Source: Candidatus Omnitrophota bacterium (lineage in GTDB: Bacteria; Omnitrophota; Gorgyraeia; Gorgyraeales; Gorgyraeaceae). From it: 41,212 nt of DNA. The notes under the pieces were generated by a model. It ran no database searches. It saw nothing but the letters and a program-made list of their open reading frames with translations, and was not told the origin of the DNA. Position 1 is the stretch's first letter, and every line of letters begins with the position of its first letter. This document shows, piece by piece, positions 7,321-14,559 of the stretch. Made by a program: the position numbers and the translations under genes. Location: NCBI GenBank assembly GCA_018901615.1, contig JAHIEN010000005.1, positions 1 through 41,212 on the forward strand, written 5' to 3'.

Positions 7321-10014
7321 CTATGCACCTTTCGAGTTATCCGCAGAAGAATGATTCTTTGGTATAGTAAAGTAAAACGTGGTCCCCTTGCCTATTTCTG
7401 AATCCAGCCAGATCTTTCCGCCGTGGTTTTCAACTATCTTTTTGACAATAGTAAGCCCTGCGCCTGTGCCTTCATATTCACCCTTGGCATGAAGGCGTTG
7501 GAATATCTGAAATACCCTGTCGTGATATTGCTTTTCTATGCCTATGCCATTATCCTTTACATAAAATTCATATAAGCCGCCCTTATCACAATAGCCCAGC
7601 TCTATTACCGGCCTTACATCTTTTTTAGAATATTTAATAGCGTTGGAAACAAGGTTTGAGAATACCTCTGATATGCGTATCCTGTCACACATCACCTTCG
7701 GAAAATCTTCGGCTACCTTTAAGTCCACCTTCTTTTCCTCTAAGGAATACTGCAGGTTCTTTTTTACGCCTGAGAGGATTTCATTTAAATCAACATCCGG
7801 CTCTATGTTTCTTATCCTGCCTATACGGGACAGGTTCAAGAGATCCTCAATAAGGCTTGTCATGCAGCTGCTGGATTCCGATATGGTCTTAAGGTGCTCC
7901 CTGCCTTCATCGTCAAGTTTACCCGAATATTCTTCTATTAAAAGCTTGGTAAAGGCCTTCACGCCTCTTAATGGTTCTTTTAGATCATGCGATACTATAT
8001 ATGTAAAGTCATCCAGCTCTTTATTTTTTAAGCCCAAGGCGCTGTTTGCCTCAGCGAGCTGTGCTGTCCTTTCTTTTACCTTGTTCTCCAGATTTGTATA
8101 AAGTCCCTTGAGCTCCCCGGCCATCTTATTAAACCCTTCCGCCAGATCCTGTATCTCATCCCCTGTTTTTATCTCGAACCTGTGGTCAAGATTCCCTTTC
8201 CCTATTATTTCCGCGCCTTCATAAAGTTTCTGAATAGGATTAGTAATGGAATTGGTCGTGTAAAAAATAATGAATACCGCTATAAGAGCCACTACACCTA
8301 TGATCACAAATATAGTAGTATTTATGACGGCTATCCGGTTTTTAAGATATTTTTTGTTTTCTTCTATTTGTGAGATTTCTTTAGTCACGGCCTTGTCCAG
8401 CTGTCCCTTAAGGTCCTCTTCCAATTTTACTATCGTCCATCCTCTTTCCATTACTATCTTATCCTGGGCATCAATAACAGCCAGCAGCAAAGTATTGAAC
8501 TTATCGAGGTCCATTTCTATCTGTTTTATAATGGCAAGTTCTTTGCCTGGGCCTACTAAATTTCCATATCTATTTACACGCTTTTTTAAATTAAAGTATG
8601 CCTCTGAATAGATATCCTTATATTGCGAGTCTTGTTCATTCAGGTAATTAGCGACTATCCTTGATGCGCTGGAAAACTCGTCCTTTATTCTCGCCAGCAC
8701 CCATCTGGCAGGTATACTGCTTTTCAAAACAGCCTGGATATCCTGGGACTTTCTGACAGTAGATTCATTGTATTCTAACAGCTCATCTATCTTTTTCTCC
8801 AGTTCATCCTTTATGCTCAGCAGCTCTGTTATATCAGCCTCTTTTTTATCAAACGCGCTTATATTTGAATTCACCGTTTCCAGGATATGTTCATCAGATT
8901 CCACGATATCCTCCAGGTACTTTTCCGTGCCTTTCAAACGCGCGTGACGGCCATAATCCTTGAGTTCCTTGTCTATATTCTGCCTTAACTGGTAATACTT
9001 ATTTTTGTAATTTTCATCGCCTGTCAATATATACCTGCCGCTCAACCTCCATGATTCAGCAAGATCTTTCTCTATCTTTGAGATATTATGTATAGCGGGT
9101 ATATCTTCTGTGAGGACAGCCCCTATTCCTAACTTGGAAGAGATACCTGTCTTTTTCAGAGCGAGAAGCTTGTCTATTATCTCTGTGAAAATTTTTTCTT
9201 TTGCGAAAATAGAATCTATATAACCCGTGATGTCTTTTTTAAGCTTTACCACGGAATCCAGCGCCAGCTTTGCCTCGTCAGAAAGCTCTATGAGCTGAGC
9301 GGCCATGGACCGTTCCTTATCCGACAGGGAATAGCCGTAATAATTTTTATAATCTCTGATATTTTTTTGTAAGACCAGCAGGTCTTCCATTAAAGATACC
9401 TGGCCGGGATCTTTCATGCTTATAATATAATTAAGCAGGCCATCAAACAGCCTGGAAAATCTCGAGCCTATATCCATTATAAGCTGTGACGCCGGGATAT
9501 ATTGAGCCTGTATCAACAGCAGGTCTTTTTCTCCAAGCATCTTTTCTTCTTCAAATCTGAACAGCTCATCAATGATTTTCTTGTAGTTCACTTCTATCTT
9601 TCTTATATCTTTAGATATAGACTTTATTTTTTTCTTCGCGGTAAATATTCCTTCCGTTGTAGCATTTATATCTCTGACCAGACTCTTTATCTCATCCAGC
9701 ATTCCTGTCTCTTCTTCGGTGGAGATAAATTTTTTAAGGGCGAGGATATCTTCCTGCAGGATCTTATAGGAACGATTGAACCCTACCTGAAAATTCTCAT
9801 TGCCTGTTATAAGGAAATTGTTCAATTCCGAAAGGAGTCCTTCTGATGAGATGGCGATTTCGTAGACGGCCCGGGAGGCGGGCAGGTCTTTTGCGAATAC
9901 CTGGCTAAGACCTTTGTAGATATGCCGCATACTGTATATAGAAACTATACCGAGGACAATAACCAGGAGGAATGTTACGAAGAAACTCAGGCCTATCTTT
10001 CTGGAAATTCGCAT
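7321..10014 (-). CDS. Membrane sensor histidine kinase with very large periplasmic sensor region
   Basis: 897 residues. TM1 is at about 9-29 and TM2 at about 563-585. The roughly 530 residues between them are almost entirely helical and charged and look like stacked four-helix-bundle sensor modules, which are much longer than usual. HAMP follows at about 586-638 (TNPIQKLYEGA, DEIQDLAEGFNKM), then HisKA with H676 in IVSHDLKEPLRGVKAF, and HATPase with NLVSNAIKY, DNGIGI, VFQIFQRLH and GTGAGLTIVKKI. The HisKA sequence resembles the bacteriophytochrome-type group. The product autophosphorylates and probably passes phosphate to the receiver of the next gene. The start at 10014 lacks a ribosome site, and the promoter places the transcript start almost on the ATG. 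Confidence 0.9.
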   Translation of the reverse strand: MRISRKIGLSFFVTFLLVIVLGIVSIYSMRHIYKGLSQVFAKDLPASRAVYEIAISSEGLLSELNNFLITGNENFQVGFNRSYKILQEDILALKKFISTEEETGMLDEIKSLVRDINATTEGIFTAKKKIKSISKDIRKIEVNYKKIIDELFRFEEEKMLGEKDLLLIQAQYIPASQLIMDIGSRFSRLFDGLLNYIISMKDPGQVSLMEDLLVLQKNIRDYKNYYGYSLSDKERSMAAQLIELSDEAKLALDSVVKLKKDITGYIDSIFAKEKIFTEIIDKLLALKKTGISSKLGIGAVLTEDIPAIHNISKIEKDLAESWRLSGRYILTGDENYKNKYYQLRQNIDKELKDYGRHARLKGTEKYLEDIVESDEHILETVNSNISAFDKKEADITELLSIKDELEKKIDELLEYNESTVRKSQDIQAVLKSSIPARWVLARIKDEFSSASRIVANYLNEQDSQYKDIYSEAYFNLKKRVNRYGNLVGPGKELAIIKQIEMDLDKFNTLLLAVIDAQDKIVMERGWTIVKLEEDLKGQLDKAVTKEISQIEENKKYLKNRIAVINTTIFVIIGVVALIAVFIIFYTTNSITNPIQKLYEGAEIIGKGNLDHRFEIKTGDEIQDLAEGFNKMAGELKGLYTNLENKVKERTAQLAEANSALGLKNKELDDFTYIVSHDLKEPLRGVKAFTKLLIEEYSGKLDDEGREHLKTISESSSCMTSLIEDLLNLSRIGRIRNIEPDVDLNEILSGVKKNLQYSLEEKKVDLKVAEDFPKVMCDRIRISEVFSNLVSNAIKYSKKDVRPVIELGYCDKGGLYEFYVKDNGIGIEKQYHDRVFQIFQRLHAKGEYEGTGAGLTIVKKIVENHGGKIWLDSEIGKGTTFYFTIPKNHSSADNSKGA

Positions 10015-10020
10015 AGGAAG

Positions 10021-10049
10021 ATTGTATCACACTATACCAGAGCCATCAA
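10021..10049 (-). promoter_or_regulatory. Promoter of the two-kinase operon, apparently leaderless
   Basis: TTGATG (10049-10044), a 17-base spacer and TACAAT (10026-10021). Transcription would begin 6-8 bases further on, at about 10014, which is the A of the kinase start codon. No Shine-Dalgarno sequence lies between. Confidence 0.5.
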
Positions 10050-10115
10050 GAATTGAATAAAAGGAAATCAGGTGTGCGTGGCAGGATCTTCGAATCCATC
10101 TGTGTAGGATCCAGG

Positions 10116-11498
10116 TTATTCAAAATAAGGCGTAGGCGGTGTATATGTTTCAGCTACGGGTCTATATCTACTGATAATACATATTACATCATCTTCGTTA
10201 AGCATGTTAACCGGTGCGTACAACCTGTATCTTGCTTTCACTGGAGAATTTATAGCCGGCGCCTTACCTTTGACCCCGTCTCCAAAATTAACATTAGCAT
10301 AGTTTCCGGAATCCAGTTTTACTAAATAATCCTTGCTGGCAGAGGAACTTTCCATAAGACTATCTTTTTTATTCCATTGATCATATCTTGCCCCTTCATC
10401 AACAGAGACAGTAAGGTCATAAATTATGAACCCTGCATTATTAAGCTCAAAACTTTGAAAAGGCTTCCCATCGCTTACACCAATCACCTCTTCCACTGGA
10501 TAATCATATAAAACCCTTGCAAGCTCTTCGCGGGTCAATAATCCTGCAGGATCACCTCCGATAAATATATCTATTCCCTGTTTCGAAAGTATGCCTGACT
10601 CAAGTAAATAAAGCTCTTTTTCGTTGAGTTTATAACAATCTTCCGGTAATTGCTTTTCCAGGTGCATTGTCCTTATCAGGAGATCCGCAAAATTCGCCCT
10701 GGTAAGCACCCTTGAAGGGTTATGTTCTTTCCTGAGCGAACTGGCTATCGCGGAATTGGACAGCACCTGCACCACTTCGCATTCAGTCACAAACTCTTCT
10801 CCCCTGCCGAAAATCTTATATGATGCCTTAAGTTTGGAACCTGAGACCGGAATCTTTCCTTTTCCATCATCCCCCAGGACCACCCTGACCTCTCCGCACG
10901 AATCCAGCTTTATCACATAATGCCTGCTGTCCAGGAGGCTTTGTTCGAAATTCTGTTTTCTTGCCCACTCCTCAAAGCCTTTACCCTCGTCCACATAGAA
11001 CTTTGCCTCATAAATAACTAACCCGTCATTCGCCAGGCCAAACACCTGATTCGCCAGGCCGCTTGAATAACCCAGGTTTTTTTCTACCGTGATGCCTTTC
11101 AATACAGTAGCGAACTCTTCTCTTGTAAGCGGATCCATGGTATTTTTCCCAGAAAATATACCTATGCCCCTGCCTGATAAAAGTCTAGACTCCATATTAT
11201 AACGGTCTATATCTGTCAAATTATCCATACTGGGCAGTTCCCTATCCAGTCTCAGTACCTGGAAAAGTATATCCACAAATGATAACCGGGCCATTGGGAT
11301 ATACTTTACAGGGCCTCCCTCTTTGCATTTTTTAGCCGCTTCCAGGAGAAGGTCATTAGCTGGCTCACATGGGCCTCTCTTAAGACAGATAACGCCTTCC
11401 TGAGTTCCGCATTTTACCTTGCAGGCACCAGCTAGAGATATGTCTATAGTAAATAAGATTACCCCCAGGAAAACAAAGAAATAAATTATTTTTTTCAC
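10116..11498 (-). CDS. Exported protein with two SLH-like/FGDG-type repeats
   Basis: 460 residues starting at a GTG with AAGGCG upstream; no ATG alternative exists. Residues 1-23 form a signal peptide (cleavage near SLAGA), followed by a Cys-rich stretch. The rest is an internal duplication of about 150-180 residues. Each copy has an SLH-like helix pair ending in LTREEFATVL or LTREELARVL, then a beta module with VDEG...W, a YVIKLDS or YLVKLDS strand, a G-D-G-x-G-K motif and a final strand LKASYKIFG or VKARYRLYA. The second half resembles the W..L..S..Y.V..D..V.FGDG..G..P motif of some baseplate-type structural proteins. I do not recognise a function; a cell-envelope role is inferred from export and the SLH likeness. 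It is transcribed alone from a strong promoter. Confidence 0.75.
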   Translation of the reverse strand: MKKIIYFFVFLGVILFTIDISLAGACKVKCGTQEGVICLKRGPCEPANDLLLEAAKKCKEGGPVKYIPMARLSFVDILFQVLRLDRELPSMDNLTDIDRYNMESRLLSGRGIGIFSGKNTMDPLTREEFATVLKGITVEKNLGYSSGLANQVFGLANDGLVIYEAKFYVDEGKGFEEWARKQNFEQSLLDSRHYVIKLDSCGEVRVVLGDDGKGKIPVSGSKLKASYKIFGRGEEFVTECEVVQVLSNSAIASSLRKEHNPSRVLTRANFADLLIRTMHLEKQLPEDCYKLNEKELYLLESGILSKQGIDIFIGGDPAGLLTREELARVLYDYPVEEVIGVSDGKPFQSFELNNAGFIIYDLTVSVDEGARYDQWNKKDSLMESSSASKDYLVKLDSGNYANVNFGDGVKGKAPAINSPVKARYRLYAPVNMLNEDDVICIISRYRPVAETYTPPTPYFE

Positions 11499-11550
11499 GT
11501 TTCGCCTTCAATTATAAAAACATATAGCTATTTGTATTTAAAATGCTTTT

Positions 11551-11569
11551 ATAATACTTAAAGTATTAT
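11551..11569. repeat. 19-base palindrome overlapping the -10 box
   Basis: ATAATACTT-A-AAGTATTAT is a perfect dyad with 9-base arms. It covers most of the TATAAT box of the promoter at 11565-11593 and the predicted transcript start, an ideal place for a repressor. Confidence 0.55.
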
Positions 11570-11593
11570 ACCAAAAACACCAGTTCTTGGCAA
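11565..11593 (-). promoter_or_regulatory. Strong promoter of the duplicated exported protein
   Basis: TTGCCA (11593-11588), a 17-base spacer and a consensus TATAAT (11570-11565) point at the GTG start at 11498, leaving a leader of about 60 bases. It begins just after the stop of the upstream HExxH gene. Confidence 0.7.
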
Positions 11594-11604
11594 GCTTTTT
11601 TTGC

Positions 11605-12189
11605 CTAATCTTTTAAGTGAACATCCGCGTATATCGCAAGCATTTCCTGTATTTTTCTTGGCGGAAGGATAACAAAATAATGGTCTATTATACAATGCGC
11701 CATTTCGTGGGCAAGAATACCTTCTCTTATGTCAATTTCAGTGGTATATATGGTATTAGTCTTGTATACATAAAAAGAATCGGCTGTATTCTGCTCGTAA
11801 AAGATCTCTTTGTACGCCTCGTCCAGGGCGTTCTTTCTTTTGTAGATATTAATAGTCACGTGTATCTTTGATGGAAACATATCCAGGATATTCTCTACCC
11901 TGGCGAATATGGCATCTAATTTCTCGGCCAGGATTTCTTCGTCAGATAACTTGCCTTTTTTTCTGATATTGCGCAGGTTATAAAAACTTGAGAAGCTCAG
12001 ATTAATCCTCCTGTTGACAACCCTTAGGTCAACCCCTTCTTCATAAAAAACCGTGCAGAATCTTGACGATAATATGCGTCTTTCCGGGTCTTCCGGGCCA
12101 TCCTGCGAATGCACAGGTCCAGGCCAGGGCAGGTTCACTAAAAAACCTATCAGAAGAAATAAGAAAAAAGTTTTCCTAAGCTCCGTCAT
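11605..12189 (-). CDS. Secreted HExxH zinc-metallopeptidase-like protein
   Basis: 194 residues with a signal peptide (about 1-28, cleavage near VHSQD). H161-E-M-A-H165 is the HExxH zinc site. A later E182 in QEMLAIYAD sits where gluzincin-type peptidases have their third ligand. The preceding segment (YVYKTNTIYTTEIDIREGILAHE) resembles small peptidase MA-like proteins. The product would act in the periplasm. It starts one base after the stop of the HAMP gene and has no ribosome site of its own, so it is probably translated by coupling. The substrate is unknown. Confidence 0.75.
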   Translation of the reverse strand: MTELRKTFFLFLLIGFLVNLPWPGPVHSQDGPEDPERRILSSRFCTVFYEEGVDLRVVNRRINLSFSSFYNLRNIRKKGKLSDEEILAEKLDAIFARVENILDMFPSKIHVTINIYKRKNALDEAYKEIFYEQNTADSFYVYKTNTIYTTEIDIREGILAHEMAHCIIDHYFVILPPRKIQEMLAIYADVHLKD

Positions 12190-12190
12190 G

Positions 12191-12793
12191 CTATCCGCAG
12201 TTTACCTTAAAATATTCCAGGGCCTTTTTAAGATCGCGTTTATCTTTTTTTAATTCTGAGACGATTTTCTTTATATCCTCTTTTAACAGTATTTCGTTAT
12301 TCGACTTATCTAAAAGCTGTTCGATCAAATCATCCAGTTTATCAGACACGCCCATGACCTTCAGGAGCCCGATCCTCAGGTCATCCGTCATCTTATTAAA
12401 GGTGCTTACTAGATTCTGAAACTGGTCTTTTTGCCTGATCTTTAAATCCGAGCACAGATTTCCAGAACCGACTTGTTCTGCGTATTTCTTAAACCTGTAC
12501 ATAGGACCTACCAACCTGTGCGTCATAAGCATCACCACTATAGTAGTCACTATAGCTATTAGAACTGCTACTATAACTCCGCCGAATAATAGGCCTGGGA
12601 GCAGGTAATCGGCCGTACTCTTTACGACTAGCCTTGAGTTTTCAAAGGATGTGGTAAGGGTCTTGCTGGAAAATATATAGAGTATTGTCCCGAAGACCGT
12701 GCAACCTATCGCCACCAGACCACAAAACTTCAGCATAAACTCAGCCTGAAACGTCTTGTTTATAAAATAATTTCTACGTTTATACTTGGCCAT
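12191..12793 (-). CDS. Membrane HAMP-domain protein without an output domain
   Basis: 200 residues with two membrane segments (about 21-42 and 67-92), a short periplasmic loop (SSKTLTTSFENSRLVVKSTA) and a HAMP domain (HRLVGPMYRFKKYAEQVGSG ... FQNLVSTFNKMTDDLR), followed by a coiled coil to the end. There is no kinase, methyl-accepting or cyclase domain, so it is a stand-alone signal converter or a partner for another protein. AGGAGG lies just upstream of the start. It is the middle gene of the lipoprotein-HAMP-HExxH operon. Small proteins of this build occur in other Gram-negative bacteria with unknown roles. Confidence 0.8.
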   Translation of the reverse strand: MAKYKRRNYFINKTFQAEFMLKFCGLVAIGCTVFGTILYIFSSKTLTTSFENSRLVVKSTADYLLPGLLFGGVIVAVLIAIVTTIVVMLMTHRLVGPMYRFKKYAEQVGSGNLCSDLKIRQKDQFQNLVSTFNKMTDDLRIGLLKVMGVSDKLDDLIEQLLDKSNNEILLKEDIKKIVSELKKDKRDLKKALEYFKVNCG

Positions 12794-12808
12794 AACATCC
12801 TCCTCCGG

Positions 12809-13369
12809 TTATTTGCTGAACACATCTTCCAAGACATCCCTGTTAATCTTTATATAGGCGCGTTCTTTTAGTTCTTCTACCCACGCGTTCATCGCCTCTG
12901 TCTCTTTCTCCTGTCTTATTGCCCTTATTATCTCGTCCCTGGCTCTTGAAAGAGGGCGTTTTTCTTCTGATTTCCCGTAATACTCTTCCACCTCATTCTC
13001 GTATACATGGACAAGCCCTGATATCTCCCTGCTCTTCTTCTGCAATAAAAGTTTCAGAAGGGCCTGCTCCCAGTAATTTTCAATACTTTTCATGAAATCC
13101 TTTTTTCTGTCAAGGCCCAGCTTCTGAGCTTCCTGCAGAAGGACCTCTTTTTCCAGGAGTTGGGTCAGGTACTCCATCCTGCCCTCTTCTGTCTCAAGAA
13201 GAGCTTTCTCGTCATAAGGCGTATGCTTCAAATCGTACTGCAGGTCATCCACCTTCATCTTATAATCATTGACCTGAGCCACAACTCTCTCATCGCCCCT
13301 CCCTCTGTCAGATGAGCATCCGACAAAGATAAAGCCGGATATCAAAATAAGCACAAATACCATCCTCAT
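12809..13369 (-). CDS. SurA/EpsD-like lipoprotein
   Basis: 186 residues from the ATG at 13369, chosen because GGAGG lies 6 bases upstream. A GTG at 13384 would put that site inside the gene and spoil the signal peptide. The lipobox is IFVGC with C18 as the lipidated cysteine. The mature part is a helical SurA-N-like chaperone region (VAQVNDYKMKVDDL, LEKEVLLQEAQKLGLDRK...) but has no PPIase domain, as seen in EpsD-type proteins of exopolysaccharide loci. It probably assists an outer-membrane or polysaccharide-export component. It is the first intact gene after the promoter at 13540-13568. Confidence 0.7.
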   Translation of the reverse strand: MRMVFVLILISGFIFVGCSSDRGRGDERVVAQVNDYKMKVDDLQYDLKHTPYDEKALLETEEGRMEYLTQLLEKEVLLQEAQKLGLDRKKDFMKSIENYWEQALLKLLLQKKSREISGLVHVYENEVEEYYGKSEEKRPLSRARDEIIRAIRQEKETEAMNAWVEELKERAYIKINRDVLEDVFSK

Positions 13370-13384
13370 AAAATCCCTCCTCAC

Positions 13385-13528
13385 TCACCTGGCCCCTATC
13401 GAGAAAAGGACAGCAGGTATCGTTTTCATTAAAATCTTAAGGTCCAAACCCAGAGACCAGTTATCTATATACTCCAGATCCATCTTCATCCATTTATAAA
13501 AATCCACATTATTACGGCCGTTGGCCTG
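13385..13528 (-). pseudogene. Remnant (last 47 codons) of an undecaprenyl-phosphate sugar transferase
   Basis: The frame from 13528 reads QANGRNNVDFYKWMKMDLEY, then IDNWSLGLDLKILMKTIPAV and a short tail ending in GAR and TGA. This is the conserved C-terminus of the bacterial sugar transferase family (WcaJ/WbaP type), which primes polysaccharide repeat units on the lipid carrier. The first codon upstream is TAA, and the expected WxQVNGRN start of the motif is damaged: VTGQRP appears in another frame. All catalytic and membrane parts are absent. The TGA abuts the region of the lipoprotein ribosome site. It is a fossil of the polysaccharide locus and now forms most of the lipoprotein leader. Confidence 0.75.
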
Positions 13529-13539
13529 TTACTGAGAAT

Positions 13540-13568
13540 ATTATATCAAATAACTTCTTAATTAACAA
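13540..13568 (-). promoter_or_regulatory. Promoter for the lipoprotein-HAMP-HExxH operon
   Basis: TTGTTA (13568-13563), a 17-base spacer and consensus TATAAT (13545-13540). The transcript would start near 13533, immediately before the sugar-transferase remnant, so the remnant is transcribed as a 5' leader of about 160 bases. Confidence 0.6.
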
Positions 13569-13598
13569 TTGCCATTCTTCACCACAATCTGCAGGGTC

Positions 13599-13620
13599 CC
13601 GTACGCCATGGGGCTTACGG
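13599..13620. repeat. Hairpin between HD-GYP stop and the next promoter
   Basis: CCGTA...TACGG arms (5 pairs) enclose GCC/GGC (3 pairs) across an A-G mismatch, with a CCAT loop on the minus strand. It lies 55 bases after the HD-GYP stop. It has no T-tract, so it is a structural element or a weak 3'-end stabiliser and not a clear terminator. Nothing else is evident in 13569-13674. Confidence 0.35.
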
Positions 13621-13674
13621 AGCCGCGAAAAAGAGGGGAAAATAGAATTATAAGTATTAACGCCGCCTTTATAA

Positions 13675-14445
13675 TCATAGGGTTTTAACAAAGACCTCTA
13701 TTATCTCGCTGTCAAACTGCGTGGCTCGGTTGTGTATCAATTCATCTATCGCCTCTTTCCTTGAAAGGGTTTTTTTATAGGAGTAAGGGGCTACGATAGT
13801 ATCATACGCCTCAGCTATTGATAACACGCGGGATAACCTGTTTATCTGGTCTCCTTTTAAGCCAAGAGGATATCCTCTGCCGTCAGGCCTCTCATGGTGC
13901 TGACTTACTATATCAGCGATATCCTTAAAATTCTCGATAGCCGCCAGTATCTCTTTTCCCCTGCTGGCATGAGCCTTTAATAACTCATAATCCCTCTCCG
14001 ATATCGCGCCCTTACGATATAGAATATTTTTCTTTGAGGCTATATGCCCTATGTCATGCAGGATACCGGCTATCTTAACGAGGGCTATTTCCCTGTCTGT
14101 AAACGCCAGCTCTCTGGCAAGATCATGTGATATCTTGGATACGTTCCGCGAATGCAGTATCAATAACTCGCCGGCAGAACCAAGGGCCTTGAACGCGTTT
14201 ACCAGGACATTGGAACAGGTGCCCATGCTGACCATACTGTCCTCCTGCGCATTATATTTTTCTTCCCTTTCACCAAGAGACGCCAGGAGCTCACTCCTGC
14301 GTATCCTGTGATGGCCGCCTGGAGTTTTAAGGGTCTTTAGTTTTTTGGCGTAGATATAATTTTTAATCGTTGACAGGCTTAGATTAAAGTACTCAGCGGC
14401 CTGTTTAGGGGTAAAAAATATTTCTCCTTGATAAACTTTTTGCAT
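13675..14445 (-). CDS. HTH-HD-GYP protein (putative c-di-GMP phosphodiesterase/regulator)
   Basis: 256 residues. Residues 8-55 are a MerR/excisionase-type helix-turn-helix (FTPKQAAEYFNLSLSTIKNY, wing LKTPGGHHRIRR). Residues about 90-256 are an HD-GYP domain with H130-D131 in GILHDIGH, H183-H184-E in SQHHERPDGRGYP (GYP at 191-193) and a late D-S-E. HD-GYP proteins hydrolyse c-di-GMP with a two- or three-metal centre. Here the domain is joined directly to a DNA-binding module rather than to a receiver. AAGGAGG precedes the ATG. It follows the Wzc-like kinase gene but has its own promoter and palindrome, suggesting c-di-GMP-responsive, possibly self-regulated control of the polysaccharide locus. 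Confidence 0.85.
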   Translation of the reverse strand: MQKVYQGEIFFTPKQAAEYFNLSLSTIKNYIYAKKLKTLKTPGGHHRIRRSELLASLGEREEKYNAQEDSMVSMGTCSNVLVNAFKALGSAGELLILHSRNVSKISHDLARELAFTDREIALVKIAGILHDIGHIASKKNILYRKGAISERDYELLKAHASRGKEILAAIENFKDIADIVSQHHERPDGRGYPLGLKGDQINRLSRVLSIAEAYDTIVAPYSYKKTLSRKEAIDELIHNRATQFDSEIIEVFVKTL

Positions 14446-14468
14446 GAGGTGCCTCCTTGAATTAATGC

Positions 14469-14481
14469 GTCACAATGTGAC
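14469..14481. promoter_or_regulatory. Palindromic operator candidate upstream of the HTH-HD-GYP gene
   Basis: GTCACA-A-TGTGAC is a perfect 13-base dyad. It lies 14 bases downstream of the -10 box, in the initially transcribed region, where a bound protein would block elongation. The HTH protein encoded next is the obvious candidate ligand. Confidence 0.5.
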
Positions 14482-14494
14482 TATTTTAACTAAT

Positions 14495-14523
14495 TTTATA
14501 TCTATTTAATCGTTTTATATCAA
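14495..14523 (-). promoter_or_regulatory. Promoter of the HTH-HD-GYP gene
   Basis: TTGATA (14523-14518), a 17-base spacer and TATAAA (14500-14495), in the 114-base gap between the tyrosine kinase stop and the HTH-HD-GYP start. Confidence 0.6.
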
Positions 14524-14559
14524 GAATCTCCATGTATGCCATATTAGTCAATTTACTGG

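Noticed and set aside
13370..13384. GTG start at 13384 for the lipoprotein, and similar upstream starts at 18121 (folE), 22536 (purH) and 37023 (outer-membrane factor)
   Set aside because: In each case the Shine-Dalgarno sequence of the downstream ATG would lie inside the gene, and the extra residues do not fit the family or the signal peptide.
13599..13620. Possible c-di-GMP (GEMM-type) riboswitch beside the HD-GYP gene
   Set aside because: Only a short hairpin is present; the conserved A/G-rich joining sequences and receptor-tetraloop arrangement of that riboswitch are absent.
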